Assembly: GCF_025655475.1 (NCBI RefSeq)
Contig: NZ_JAHTIK010000001.1
Location: forward strand, 6,063,086-6,127,085
Length of the DNA: 64,000 bases
Direction of reading: 5' to 3'
Origin: Kitasatospora sp. DSM 101779
GTDB taxonomy: Bacteria > Actinomycetota > Actinomycetes > Streptomycetales > Streptomycetaceae
How positions within the stretch are numbered: position 1 is the first letter of the stretch; each line of letters opens with the position of its first letter. Made by a program: the position numbers and the translations under genes. A model generated the notes under the pieces. That model was not told the origin of the DNA and searched no databases. It was given only the letters and a program-made list of their open reading frames with translations. Of this stretch, positions 46,313 to 55,178 are shown in pieces.

Positions 46313-47338
46313 GTGAGCGACACCGACCGGCAGGCACCCCTGGCCCCGCCGCGGGCCCGGGACGACCTTCCGGGTCCGGCCTGCTGCACCGTCCGAGGCC
46401 TTGCCAAGACCTACCGCACCGGCAGCGGCGCCAAGGCCGCCGAGGTCCCCGCGAACGCCGGGATCGATCTGACCGTGCGGCGCGGCGAGATCTTCGGCCT
46501 GCTCGGCCCGAACGGCGCCGGCAAATCCACCCTGGTGCGCCAGCTGACCGGCCTGCTCCGCCCGGACGCCGGCAGCATCGACATCCTCGGCCACGACATC
46601 GTCCGCCACCCCGAGCGGGCCGCCCGGCTGCTGGCCTACCTCGGCCAGGAGTCCACCGCGCTGGACGAGCTCACCGTCTCCCTCGCCGCCGAGACCACCG
46701 GACGGCTGCGCGGCCTCGGCCGCACGCGGGCCCGCGCCGAGGCCGCCGAGGTGCTCGCCGAACTCGGCCTCGAACCGCTGGCCGGCCGTCCGCTCGCCAA
46801 GCTCTCCGGCGGCCAGCGCCGCCTCGCCTGCTTCGCCGCCGCCCTGGTCGGCGAACGCCCGCTGCTCGTCCTGGACGAGCCCACCACCGGCATGGACCCG
46901 GTCGCCCGGCGCGCCGTCTGGTCCGCCGTGGACCGCCGCCGGGCCGAGCGCGGCACCACCGTGCTGCTGGTCACCCACAACGTGATCGAGGCCGAGACGG
47001 TGCTCGACCGGGTCGCCGTCGTCGACGAGGGCCGGGTCATCGCCTGCGACACCCCCGGCGGCCTCAAGGCCCTGGTCGACGGCGACGTCCGGCTCGACCT
47101 GGTGTGGCGCACCGACGCCCCGCTCGACGTCCCCGCCGTCGCCGAGCTCGCCGCCCGGGCCGAGCGCACCGGCCGCCGCTGGACCGTCCGCACCACCCCC
47201 GAGCAGGCCCGCGAACTGGTCGCCGCGGTCACCGGCGGCGCCGCCTTCGCCGCGCTCGACGACTTCACCCTGGCCACCCCCAGCCTGGAGGACGCCTACC
47301 TCAAGCTCGGCGGCCGGCACAAAGGACTCGCCAAGTGA
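46313..47338 (+). CDS. ABC transporter ATP-binding protein
   Basis: The product has 341 residues with a GTG start. Walker A is GPNGAGKSTL, the Q-loop AYLGQESTALDELTVSLA, the signature LSGGQRRLACF, Walker B LLVLDEPTTGMDP and the switch His VTHNVIEAE. The C-terminal 80 residues form an extra domain (GGLKALVDGDVRLDLVWR...). It fits the drug/lipid exporter class of ABC-2 systems. Its stop overlaps the GTG of the permease gene (GTGA), so the two are coupled. Confidence 0.92.
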   Translation: MSDTDRQAPLAPPRARDDLPGPACCTVRGLAKTYRTGSGAKAAEVPANAGIDLTVRRGEIFGLLGPNGAGKSTLVRQLTGLLRPDAGSIDILGHDIVRHPERAARLLAYLGQESTALDELTVSLAAETTGRLRGLGRTRARAEAAEVLAELGLEPLAGRPLAKLSGGQRRLACFAAALVGERPLLVLDEPTTGMDPVARRAVWSAVDRRRAERGTTVLLVTHNVIEAETVLDRVAVVDEGRVIACDTPGGLKALVDGDVRLDLVWRTDAPLDVPAVAELAARAERTGRRWTVRTTPEQARELVAAVTGGAAFAALDDFTLATPSLEDAYLKLGGRHKGLAK

Positions 47339-48132
47339 CGCTCCTCGACACCCCGGCCCCCGCCGTCGCCACCCCCGCCGAGCTGGCCCCCGCCGCCCGG
47401 CTGCTGCCCTCGCTCGCCGCGGTGTACCGCGCCCAGCTCGCCCGGGCCAAGGTCGCCCGCATCCCGCTGCTGTTCGTCGCCACCTTCCAGTCGCTCGGCA
47501 TCCTGGTGATGATGCGCGGCGTCGTCGACGGCGGCGGCAACCCGGCCGCGCACGCCGTCGTCGCCGGTTCGGCCGTGCTGGTGGTCGCCTTCGTCGCGCT
47601 CAACCTGCTCGCCCAGTACTTCGGGAAGCTGCGCGCCACCGGCGGACTCGACCACTACGCGACGCTGCCGGTGCCGCCGGCCGCCGTGGTGCTCGGCGCG
47701 GCCGGCGCCTACGCCTCCTTCACCCTGCCCGGCACCCTGGTCACCGCCGCGGCCGGCGCCTGGCTGTTCGACCTGCCGGCCCGCAACCTCTGGGTGCTGC
47801 TCGCGGTCGTGCCGCTCGCCGGCGCGGCCCTGTCCGGACTCGGCGCCGCCTGCGGCCTGCTCGCCCGGCGCCAGGAGATCGCCACCCTGCTCGGCCAGCT
47901 CGGGATGTCCGCCGCGCTGCTGCTCGGCGTGCTGCCGGCCGGCAACCTGCCGGGGCCGGTGCAGTGGCTGCGCGACCTGCTGCCCTCCACCTACGGCGTG
48001 GAGGCGTTCGCCCGGACCTTCGACCCCGCCCCGGACTGGGCCGCCGTCCTCGGCGACCTGGGCGTCTGCGCGGCCGTCGGCCTCTGCTCGCTCTCCGCGG
48101 CGACCTGGGCGTACCGGCGGGCCACCCGCTGA
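47335..48132 (+). CDS. ABC-2 type transporter permease
   Basis: The product has 265 residues. Its GTG overlaps the ATPase stop codon. About six membrane helices are visible, including PLLFVATFQSLGILVMM, AVVAGSAVLVVAFVALNLLAQYFG, GAAGAYASFTLPGTLVTAAAGAWLF, LWVLLAVVPLAGAALSGLGAACGLL and GQLGMSAALLLGVLPAG. GGLDHYATLPVPPAAVVLG and WLRDLLPSTYGVEAF are typical of ABC-2 permeases. It pairs with the ATPase encoded upstream. Substrate unknown. Confidence 0.9.
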   Translation: MTLLDTPAPAVATPAELAPAARLLPSLAAVYRAQLARAKVARIPLLFVATFQSLGILVMMRGVVDGGGNPAAHAVVAGSAVLVVAFVALNLLAQYFGKLRATGGLDHYATLPVPPAAVVLGAAGAYASFTLPGTLVTAAAGAWLFDLPARNLWVLLAVVPLAGAALSGLGAACGLLARRQEIATLLGQLGMSAALLLGVLPAGNLPGPVQWLRDLLPSTYGVEAFARTFDPAPDWAAVLGDLGVCAAVGLCSLSAATWAYRRATR

Positions 48133-48203
48133 CCCGCCGGCGCCGACCGGACCGGGGCCGCCCGCCCCGACCGCACCGGCGCCGGTCGTGAAACGATGGC
48201 CGG

Positions 48204-48983
48204 GTGACCGCACCGAACACACCGACGGGCCCGGGCGCCGACCCGTACGCCCCGCACGACCCCTTCGCCCCGCCGCCGTCGGCGCCGGTCGGCCCGGAGC
48301 GGCCGAAGCGCGCCCTGCTGCCCGAGGTGCGACTCGGTGCGCTGATCGCGGTCGGCGGCGCGCTGCTCGGTGTGGTGCTCGGCCTGCTCTGGCTGTGGCT
48401 GGCGCCCCGGGTCGGCCTGGTCGTCAAGGGCGACCAGCTGCTGTACGCGGACCCGGAGGGCGAGCAGCGGGCCGGCGCCGACAGCGTGTTCGCGCTGCTC
48501 GGACTCGGTGCGGGCCTGGCCACCGCGCTGACGGCCTTCCTGTTCACCCGCGGCCGGGGCGGCGGGATCGCCGTCGCGGTGGGCCTCGCCGTCGGCGGCC
48601 TGGCCGGCGCGGTGATCGGCTGGCAGCTCGGCACGAGGCTCGGACCCGCCTCCGACCTGGTCGCGCACGCCCGGCAGGTCGGCAACGGCGGCCGGTTCAG
48701 CGCCCCGCTGGAGCTCGGTGCGCACGGCGCACTGCTCGTCTGGCCGATGACCGCCATGGTGGTGCTGCTGGTGCTGTCCGCCGCCTTCGGCAAGCGCGAG
48801 GAGGACCCGCCGCCGTACTGGGCCTGGCCCCGCCCCGAGGCCGGTCACCCCACGGACGCTCACGTCCACGACGGTCACCCGCACGACGGTCACGTCCATG
48901 ACGGCCGGCCGCACGACGCCCTGCGCGAGGCCCCGAAGGACGGCCGCGCCGCGGGCGGTCCGGAGCACCCGCGCGGCGACTGA
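48204..48983 (+). CDS. Membrane protein, DUF2567-like, with His/Asp-rich tail
   Basis: The product has 259 residues with a GTG start. After a Pro-rich N-terminus come four membrane helices: LGALIAVGGALLGVVLGLLWLWL, SVFALLGLGAGLATALTAFLF, GGIAVAVGLAVGGLAGAVIG and HGALLVWPMTAMVVLLVLSAAF. The extracytoplasmic loop GLVVKGDQLLYADPEGEQRAGAD is typical of a Streptomyces family often called DUF2567. The C-terminus (about 218-240) has a repetitive DAHVHDGHPHDGHVHDGRPHD segment that could bind metal ions. It lies close after the ABC permease but has its own start region. Confidence 0.75.
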   Translation: MTAPNTPTGPGADPYAPHDPFAPPPSAPVGPERPKRALLPEVRLGALIAVGGALLGVVLGLLWLWLAPRVGLVVKGDQLLYADPEGEQRAGADSVFALLGLGAGLATALTAFLFTRGRGGGIAVAVGLAVGGLAGAVIGWQLGTRLGPASDLVAHARQVGNGGRFSAPLELGAHGALLVWPMTAMVVLLVLSAAFGKREEDPPPYWAWPRPEAGHPTDAHVHDGHPHDGHVHDGRPHDALREAPKDGRAAGGPEHPRGD

Positions 48984-48991
48984 CGCCAGGG

Positions 48992-49486
48992 TCAGCGGCC
49001 GATCCGCGCCGTCCGGGCGCCGGTCAGCGAGACCAGGTCGGCGGGGGCCAGTTCGACCTCCAGGCCGCGGCGGCCGGCCGAGACGAAGACCGTCGGGTGG
49101 CCGAGCGCACTATCGTCCAGCACGGTGCGCAGCGGCCGCCGCTGCCCGAGCGGCGAGATGCCGCCGAGGACGTAGCCGCTGCTGCGCTCGGCGGCCGCCG
49201 GGTCGGCCATGGCCGCCCGCTTGCCGCCCACCGCGGCGGCGAGCGCCTTCAGGTCGAGCTGCCCGGAGACCGGGACGATGCCCACGGTCAGCGCGCCGTC
49301 GACGTCGGCGACCAGCGTCTTGAAGACCCGGCCTGCCGGGATGCCGAGCAGCTCGGCGGCCTCGCCGCCGTAGGAGGCCGCGGCCGGGTCGTGGTCGTAG
49401 GCGTGCACGGTGTACGCCACGCCCGCGGCCTCCAGTGCGACCGTTGCGGGCGTGCCCTGGCCGCCCTTCTTCGTCTTCTTCGCCAT
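48992..49486 (-). CDS. ybaK: Cys-tRNA(Pro)/Cys deacylase YbaK-like
   Basis: The product has 164 residues, standard for the family. After a Lys-rich start (MAKKTKKGGQGTPATVALEAAGVAYTVHAYDHDP), the YbaK fold is recognisable from ELLGIPAGRVFKTLVADVDG (catalytic FKT Lys), TVGIVPVSGQLDLKALAAAVGGKRAAMADPAAAERSSGYVLGGISPLGQRRPL (GG-S-P-G motif) and the final VSAGRRGLEVELAPADL. It hydrolyses mischarged Cys-tRNA(Pro). The gene converges on the DUF2567-like gene, with only 8 bp between stops. Confidence 0.93.
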   Translation of the reverse strand: MAKKTKKGGQGTPATVALEAAGVAYTVHAYDHDPAAASYGGEAAELLGIPAGRVFKTLVADVDGALTVGIVPVSGQLDLKALAAAVGGKRAAMADPAAAERSSGYVLGGISPLGQRRPLRTVLDDSALGHPTVFVSAGRRGLEVELAPADLVSLTGARTARIGR

Positions 49487-49534
49487 CGGCTGCCTTCTCG
49501 GGTGGGGTCCGGTGCGGTCGGGTGCGGGCCGGTG

Positions 49535-50263
49535 TCAGTTGGGGCTGAAGGCCTGGCGGGTGAGGTCCGCGGCGGGCAGCGACGGCAGCCAGGTCAGCAG
49601 GGCGGTCTCCCGGCGCAGCAGCTCCAGCTCGACGGTGAGCCGCTGGGCGGTGTCCGGGCAGGCCAGCAGCTCCTGCTTGACGGGCGCGGGCAGCACGGTG
49701 GCCGCCGCGACGAGGTAGGAGAGCGCCTGCGGGTCGAGCGGCAGCTCGATGTCACCGGCCAGAGTGGCCTCCTTGGCGCCCGCGAGGCGCTTGCGGTACT
49801 CGTGGAAGGCCCGTTCGACCACCGCGCCGAGCGCGCCGGAGCCCTGGCCGGACGGCTCGTCCAGCGGCCGGGTCTCGGCGACGAGGTAGGGGCCGCTCGC
49901 GTCGACGGACTCCACGGTGAACCGGGTGGTGCCGGTGACCAGCAGCTCGTACCGGCCGTCGGCGCGGCTCCGCAGGGAGGTGACGTCGGCGACGCAGCCG
50001 ACCCGGTACAGCGCCTCCCGCGGGTCGCCGGTGACGGTGCCGAGCCCGTCGAGCGGCCCGGCCGGGCCCTCGTGCTCGCGGACGGGGGCGACCTCGCGGC
50101 CGTCCCGGATGGCGACCACGCCGAAGCGGCGCGGCTCCTCCTCGGGCAGTTTCTGCAGATCGGCGACGAGTCGGCGGTAGCGCTCCTCGAAGACGTGCAG
50201 GGGCATCACCAGGCCCGGGTAGAGGACCGTGTTGAGCGGGAAGAGCGGCAGCCGTTCTGTCAC
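49535..50263 (-). CDS. LON peptidase N-terminal (substrate-binding) domain protein
   Basis: The product has 242 residues. RLPLFPLNTVLYPGLVMPLHVFEERYRRLVADL is the classic opening of the Lon N-domain, followed by FGVVAIRDG and the strand-helix pattern GTVTGDPREALYRVGCVADVTSLRSRADGRYELLVTGTTRFTVES. There is no ATPase or protease domain, so this is a stand-alone Lon-N protein, a widespread actinobacterial type with unknown role. It is cytoplasmic. It lies on the same strand as ybaK and the membrane protein gene but with separate spacing. Confidence 0.92.
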   Translation of the reverse strand: MTERLPLFPLNTVLYPGLVMPLHVFEERYRRLVADLQKLPEEEPRRFGVVAIRDGREVAPVREHEGPAGPLDGLGTVTGDPREALYRVGCVADVTSLRSRADGRYELLVTGTTRFTVESVDASGPYLVAETRPLDEPSGQGSGALGAVVERAFHEYRKRLAGAKEATLAGDIELPLDPQALSYLVAAATVLPAPVKQELLACPDTAQRLTVELELLRRETALLTWLPSLPAADLTRQAFSPN

Positions 50264-50323
50264 GGCGCACAGCGTAGTTGCCGCAGGCCCCGGCGACCGC
50301 GCCCTTTTGCCGCAGAGCGGGCC

Positions 50324-51904
50324 TCAGCCGCGCTGCAGCAGCCGGGTCGCGCCGGTGACGGCGGTGGTCGCCAGGATCCAGCCGGTCAGCACCAGGCCCG
50401 CGGCCACCCACTGGCCCTGCCGGTCGGGGTTCCAGCCGCCCTGCCCGAGGTCGACCACCGGCAGCAGCCTGCCCAGGGTGTACAGCGCCGCGTCCCAGGT
50501 GGGCAGCTCGTCGGCCTTCAGCGGCTGCGGCTGGTGTTCGGTGAAGTACGCCGTGCCGAGCAGCCAGGCCAGCAGCAGCCACAGCGCGGCCCGGCCCGGC
50601 CGGTAGCCGTAGCCGACGGTGACGTCCTGCAGCAGCCCCCACAGCCGCGCGTGCACCGGCAGGGCGGCGCGGCGGCGGCGCTGCTTGGCGTACAGCACCT
50701 CCCGGGCGTCCTCGTCCCGGCCGTCCCGGCGCAGCGCCGCGGCCAGCTGCTCGTACGGCTCCGGCTGGTACTCGCCGAGCGAGTTCTCCAGCCAGGCGAT
50801 CCGTTCCGCGACGCCGAACGGCTCCGCGGGCCGCAGCGACTCGTAGGTGAAGCCGGTGAGCCGCACCAGGCCGGCGCCGGGCCAGGACCGCGGGGCGTCG
50901 ACCAGGTTGCCGACCTGGGCCCGGGAGAGCGACACGGTGCCGTCGGGGGCCTTCTTGCAGGCGAACCGCAGCTCGGGCGTCCGGATCCGGCGCAGCGACA
51001 GCTCCTGCCCCTCCGAGAGGTGGAACTCGGCCTCGTGGATCAGGCAGGCCTGCTCGAAGCGGGCGTCGACCAGCCGCACCCCGCCCCAGGCGCGGAACGG
51101 GGTGACGGCGGCCCCGGGCTCGTGCGGCGGCCCGTAGCCGTAGGCGTACTCGCTGGGCGAGGTCGTCCAGCGGTTGTCGGCCGAGCCGGTCAGGTACAGC
51201 GTGTTGCCGACGGTGGTGCGGGCCAGGTTCAGGCAGTTGCGGCCGGGGTCGCGCATCCGCAGCTGGGCGCCGCGCAGCGAGAGCCGGCCGCCGATCCGGC
51301 CGGTGCGGATGCCGAACTCGCCGTGCACCTCGATCCGCTCGGCCTCCAGGTCCTGGTGGACGGTGAGCCCGTCGGCGGAGAGCGCCCGGTGGTGCCGGTC
51401 GGCGCCGAGGACGGCCTGGTTGAGCAGCAGGTCGGTGCCGATCCGGGCGTCGGTGAGCCGGATGCCCTGCGGCACCACGCAGCGCGCCAGGTGCACGTCG
51501 CCGTCGGCGGAGAGCCGGGAGGCGTCCAGCCGGGGTATCAGGCAGCCGATCAGCCGGATCGTGCCGGCCCGGGCCTCGGAGAGCAGCACCCGGGTGTCGA
51601 ACCGGCAGCCGTGCAGCTCGATGTAGTGGGTGAGGGACGCGCCGGCCAGGAGCAGCGGGCCGGTGACGTACGCGCCGTTGAGCTTGAGCGCCGCGACCCG
51701 CCCGGGTGCGGGGGCGGGGCCGGAGAGCAGCAGCCGGGCCAGTACCTCGGCGCGGACGGTCCGCTCCGCGCCCCAGTCGCCGGAGCCCGCCGGGTCGTCG
51801 TCCTCGGCCTTTCCGGCGCGCAGGTCGAGCACCTCGCCGTGCCGGAAGGCGTCCCACAGGCGCTGCTCCGTGTCCGTCCAGCCGTCCGGTGCCCCGTCCG
51901 CCAT
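50324..51904 (-). CDS. Membrane-anchored beta-helix protein (relatives called membrane-associated oxidoreductase)
   Basis: The product has 526 residues. About 60-330 is a long run of short strands with regular spacing (LKLNGAYVTGPLLLAGASLTHYIELHGCRF, DASRLSADGDVHLARCVV), similar to pentapeptide-repeat/right-handed beta-helix proteins. A helical part (about 340-420) precedes two membrane helices near the C-terminus (PGRAALWLLLAWLLGTAYF and GQWVAAGLVLTGWILATTAVTG). Streptomycete relatives are often annotated as oxidoreductase, but no nucleotide or cofactor site can be seen, so that name should be treated with caution. It is divergent from hisD. Confidence 0.72.
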   Translation of the reverse strand: MADGAPDGWTDTEQRLWDAFRHGEVLDLRAGKAEDDDPAGSGDWGAERTVRAEVLARLLLSGPAPAPGRVAALKLNGAYVTGPLLLAGASLTHYIELHGCRFDTRVLLSEARAGTIRLIGCLIPRLDASRLSADGDVHLARCVVPQGIRLTDARIGTDLLLNQAVLGADRHHRALSADGLTVHQDLEAERIEVHGEFGIRTGRIGGRLSLRGAQLRMRDPGRNCLNLARTTVGNTLYLTGSADNRWTTSPSEYAYGYGPPHEPGAAVTPFRAWGGVRLVDARFEQACLIHEAEFHLSEGQELSLRRIRTPELRFACKKAPDGTVSLSRAQVGNLVDAPRSWPGAGLVRLTGFTYESLRPAEPFGVAERIAWLENSLGEYQPEPYEQLAAALRRDGRDEDAREVLYAKQRRRRAALPVHARLWGLLQDVTVGYGYRPGRAALWLLLAWLLGTAYFTEHQPQPLKADELPTWDAALYTLGRLLPVVDLGQGGWNPDRQGQWVAAGLVLTGWILATTAVTGATRLLQRG

Positions 51905-51984
51905 CGTCCCCCCTGGTGATCCCCGGCCGTCTCGGCCTTCGTATCACGGACTGAAATGCGCGGCCGCCGTTTCCGGCCACTCCT

Positions 51985-51990
51985 TACACT
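51985..51990 (+). promoter_or_regulatory. Candidate -10 box (TACACT) of the his operon
   Basis: TACACT is followed by 7 nt and the GTG start of hisD at 51998, and there is no Shine-Dalgarno, so the his operon mRNA is probably leaderless. No convincing -35 was found and there is no leader peptide with His codons. Confidence 0.5.
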
Positions 51991-51997
51991 GGGCCCT

Positions 51998-53305
51998 GTG
52001 ATCTCTCGAATCGACCTGCGCGGCTCCGTCTCGGACCCGCGCGACCTGCTGCCCCGTGCCGAGTTCGACGTCGAGGCCGCCCTGGAGACGGTGCGGCCGA
52101 TCTGCGAGGACGTACGCCATCGCGGGGTCGCGGCGCTGATCGAGATCACCGAGCGCTTCGACGGCGTGAAGCTGGAGTCCACCAGGGTGTCCGAGGAGCG
52201 GATCACCGCCGCCCTGGAGACCCTCGACCCCAAGGTGCGCGCCGCGCTGGAGGAGTCGATCCGCCGCGCCCGCCTCGTCCACCGCGAGCAGCGCCGCACC
52301 GACCACACCACCGAGGTGGTGCCGGGCGGCACGGTCACCGAGCGCTGGGTGCCGGTCGACCGGGTCGGCCTGTACGTGCCGGGCGGCCTCGCGGTCTACC
52401 CGTCCTCCGTGGTGATGAACGTGGTGCCCGCGCAGGAGGCCGGCGTGCCCGGCATCGCGGTCTCCTCCCCGCCGCAGAAGGAGTTCGGGGGATCCGTCCA
52501 CCCGACGATCCTGGCCGCCTGCGCCCTGCTCGGCGTCACCGAGGTCTACGCGGCCGGCGGCGCCCAGGCGGTCGCCATGTTCGCCTACGGCACCGAGGAG
52601 TGCCGCCCGGTCAACCTGGTCACCGGCCCCGGCAACATCTACGTCGCCGCCGCCAAGCGCCTGCTCAAGGGCCGGATCGGCATCGACGCCGAGGCCGGGC
52701 CGACCGAGATCGCCATCCTCGCCGACGACTCCGCCTCGCCACGGGACGTCGCCGCCGACCTGATCAGCCAGGCCGAGCACGACCCGATGGCCGCCTCCGT
52801 GCTGGTCACCGACTCGCCGGCGCTCGCCGCCGCGGTCGAGGCCGAGCTGGAGACCCAGGTCGCGAACACCAAGCACCGCGAGCGGGTCACCACCGCGCTC
52901 GCCGGTCGGCAGTCCGGCATCGTGCTGGTCGACGACCTGGAGCAGGGCCTGGAGGTGGTCAACGCCTACGCCGCGGAGCACCTGGAGATCCAGACCCGGG
53001 ACGCCCGCGCCGTCGCCGCCCGGATCCGCAACGCGGGCGCCGTGTTCATCGGCCCGTACGCGCCGGTCTCGCTCGGCGACTACGCGGCCGGCTCCAACCA
53101 CGTCCTGCCGACCGGCGGCTGCGCCTGCCACTCCTCGGGCCTGTCCGTGCAGTCCTTCCTGCGCGGCATCCACGTCGTGGACTACTCCCGCGAGGCGCTG
53201 GCCGACGTCGCCGCGCACGTGGTCAACCTGGCCGAGGCCGAGGACCTGCCCGGCCACGGCGACGCCATCCGCGCCCGCTTCGACTGGACGGTGCCCAACT
53301 CTTGA
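51998..53305 (+). CDS. hisD: Histidinol dehydrogenase
   Basis: The product has 435 residues, full length. It makes the last two oxidations to histidine using NAD and zinc. Family blocks include VGLYVPGGLAVYPSSVVMNVVPA, GGAQAVAMFAYGTE, LVTGPGNIYVAAAKRLLKG, IDAEAGPTEIAILAD and the zinc/catalytic region ISQAEHDPMAASVLVTDS. NHVLPTGGCACHSSGLSVQSFLR carries the conserved NHVLPT-G motif. The GTG at 51998 is the first good start and lies 7 nt after TACACT. It heads the his operon, and its stop overlaps the TTG of hisC. Confidence 0.97.
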   Translation: MISRIDLRGSVSDPRDLLPRAEFDVEAALETVRPICEDVRHRGVAALIEITERFDGVKLESTRVSEERITAALETLDPKVRAALEESIRRARLVHREQRRTDHTTEVVPGGTVTERWVPVDRVGLYVPGGLAVYPSSVVMNVVPAQEAGVPGIAVSSPPQKEFGGSVHPTILAACALLGVTEVYAAGGAQAVAMFAYGTEECRPVNLVTGPGNIYVAAAKRLLKGRIGIDAEAGPTEIAILADDSASPRDVAADLISQAEHDPMAASVLVTDSPALAAAVEAELETQVANTKHRERVTTALAGRQSGIVLVDDLEQGLEVVNAYAAEHLEIQTRDARAVAARIRNAGAVFIGPYAPVSLGDYAAGSNHVLPTGGCACHSSGLSVQSFLRGIHVVDYSREALADVAAHVVNLAEAEDLPGHGDAIRARFDWTVPNS

Positions 53306-54399
53306 GGATCGACGACCTCCCCATCCGCGACGAACTGCGCGGACAGTCCCCGTACGGTGCCCCCCAGCTCGACGTGCCCGTCCAGCTGAACACCAACGAG
53401 AACCCGTACCCGCTGCCGGAGCCGCTGGTCGCCCGGATCGCCGAGCGGGTCGCCGAGGCCGCCCGCCACCTCAACCGCTACCCCGACCGGGACGCCGTCG
53501 AGCTGCGCGAAGGCCTCGCCGCCTACCTCACCCGGACCACCGGCCATGCCGTCACCCGGCAGCAGGTCTGGGCCGCCAACGGCTCCAACGAGGTCCTCCA
53601 GCAGCTGCTGCAGACCTTCGGCGGCCCCGGCCGCACCGCGCTCGGCTTCGAGCCCTCGTACTCGATGCACGCGCTGATCTCCCGCGGCACCGGCACCGGC
53701 TGGATCTCGGGCCCGCGCAACGAGGACTTCACGATCGACCTCGACGCCGCCCGCGCCGCCATCGCCGAGCACCGGCCGAACGTCGTGTTCGTCTGCTCGC
53801 CGAACAACCCGACCGGCACCGCCGTCGCGGCCGACACCGTCCTCGCCCTGTACGAGGCCGCGCAGGCCGCCCGGCCCAGCCTGGTGGTCGTCGACGAGGC
53901 GTACGTGGAGTTCTCGCACCGGGACTCGCTGCTGCCGCTGATCGAGGGCCGCCCCAATCTGGTGGTCTCCCGCACCATGTCGAAGGCGTTCGGCGCGGCG
54001 GGCCTGCGGCTCGGCTACCTCGCCGCCGACCCGGCCGTGGTCGACGCCGTGCAGCTCGTCCGGCTGCCCTACCACCTGTCGGCGGTCACCCAGGCCACCG
54101 CACTGGCCTGCCTGGAGCACACCGACACCCTGCTGGGCTACGTCGCACAGCTCAAGGCCGAACGGGACCGCCTGGTCGACGCCCTGCGCGGGCTCGGCCT
54201 GGAGGTCACCGACTCCGACGCCAACTTCGTCCAGTTCGGCCGCTTCGCCGACACCCACGCCGTGTGGCAGGCGATCCTCGACCACGGCGTCCTCGTCCGC
54301 GACAACGGCGTCCCCGGGTGGCTGCGGGTGACCGCCGGCACCCCCGCCGAGAACGACGCCTTCCTGGACGCCGTCCGCTTTGTGATCAAGGAGCTGTAA
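53302..54399 (+). CDS. hisC: Histidinol-phosphate aminotransferase
   Basis: The product has 365 residues. The TTG start overlaps the hisD stop (TTGA), an efficient coupling. PLP-dependent fold type I: QLNTNENPYPLPEPL (substrate), AANGSNEVLQQLLQTFGGPG, NNPTGTAVAADTVL, VVDEAYVEFS with the PLP-ring Asp, and the Schiff-base Lys in SRTMSKAFGAAGLRLGYL. It transaminates imidazole-acetol phosphate with glutamate. Confidence 0.97.
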   Translation: MRIDDLPIRDELRGQSPYGAPQLDVPVQLNTNENPYPLPEPLVARIAERVAEAARHLNRYPDRDAVELREGLAAYLTRTTGHAVTRQQVWAANGSNEVLQQLLQTFGGPGRTALGFEPSYSMHALISRGTGTGWISGPRNEDFTIDLDAARAAIAEHRPNVVFVCSPNNPTGTAVAADTVLALYEAAQAARPSLVVVDEAYVEFSHRDSLLPLIEGRPNLVVSRTMSKAFGAAGLRLGYLAADPAVVDAVQLVRLPYHLSAVTQATALACLEHTDTLLGYVAQLKAERDRLVDALRGLGLEVTDSDANFVQFGRFADTHAVWQAILDHGVLVRDNGVPGWLRVTAGTPAENDAFLDAVRFVIKEL

Positions 54400-54405
54400 C
54401 CCCGA

Positions 54406-54999
54406 ATGTCCCGTATCGGCCGCGTCGAACGCACCACCAAGGAGACCTCGGTCCTCGTCGAGATCGACCTCGACGGCACCGGGAAGACCGAGATCTCGAC
54501 GGGCGTCGGGTTCTACGACCACATGCTCGACCAGCTCGGCCGCCACGGCCTCTTCGACCTCACGGTCAAGACCGACGGCGACCTGCACATCGACACCCAC
54601 CACACCATCGAGGACACCGCCCTCGCGCTCGGCGCCGCCTTCAAGCAGGCGCTCGGCGACAAGGTGGGCATCTACCGCTTCGGCAACTGCACCGTCCCGC
54701 TCGACGAGTCGCTCGCCCAGGTCACCGTCGACCTCTCCGGCCGCCCCTACCTGGTGCACACCGAGCCGGAGACCATGGCGCCGATGATCGGCACCTACGA
54801 CACCACCATGACCCGGCACATCCTGGAGTCCTTCGTCGCGCAGGCGCAGATAGCGCTGCACGTCCACGTGCCGTACGGCCGCAACGCCCACCACATCGTC
54901 GAGTGCCAGTTCAAGGCGCTCGCCCGCGCGCTGCGCTACGCCTCCGAGCGCGACCCGCGCGCGGCCGGCATCCTCCCCTCGACCAAGGGCGCACTGTGA
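54406..54999 (+). CDS. hisB: Imidazoleglycerol-phosphate dehydratase
   Basis: The product has 197 residues, a monofunctional HisB without the phosphatase domain, as usual in actinobacteria. The metal-binding repeats are clear: GVGFYDHMLDQLGRHGLFDL, DTHHTIEDTALALG and NAHHIVECQFKALARAL, with FGNCTVPLDESLAQVTVDLSGRPYL between. It dehydrates imidazole-glycerol phosphate using Mn. The gene lies 6 bp after hisC and its stop overlaps the small membrane gene. Confidence 0.97.
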   Translation: MSRIGRVERTTKETSVLVEIDLDGTGKTEISTGVGFYDHMLDQLGRHGLFDLTVKTDGDLHIDTHHTIEDTALALGAAFKQALGDKVGIYRFGNCTVPLDESLAQVTVDLSGRPYLVHTEPETMAPMIGTYDTTMTRHILESFVAQAQIALHVHVPYGRNAHHIVECQFKALARALRYASERDPRAAGILPSTKGAL

Positions 55000-55148
55000 G
55001 CAAGTCCGCGATCGCACTGATCTTCGTCGGCCTCTTCCTGACCGGTGGCGTGATCTCGTTCTGGAAGCAGAAGCTGCCCAAGGGCGTCGTCGCGGTGCTC
55101 GCGATCGGCGCCGTCCTGTGCCTGGCCGCCGGCGCCATGCGTCTGTAG
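54996..55148 (+). CDS. Small two-helix membrane protein of the his operon
   Basis: The product has 50 residues. Its GTG overlaps the hisB stop (GTGA). Two membrane segments are visible, AIALIFVGLFLTGGVISFW and GVVAVLAIGAVLCLAAGAM, joined by a short basic turn (KQKLPK). Its place between hisB and hisH agrees with a conserved unassigned gene in streptomycete his operons. The function is unknown; it is coupled with the operon by overlap. Confidence 0.75.
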   Translation: MSKSAIALIFVGLFLTGGVISFWKQKLPKGVVAVLAIGAVLCLAAGAMRL

Positions 55149-55178
55149 CCGGCCTCGAGAGACTGGATCCCCACCCCC

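Noticed and set aside
43607..47320. Minus-strand frame with a hydrophobic stretch near 46000
   Set aside because: It runs through asd, NYN and ABC genes without start or stop of its own, so the hydrophobic part is probably chance.
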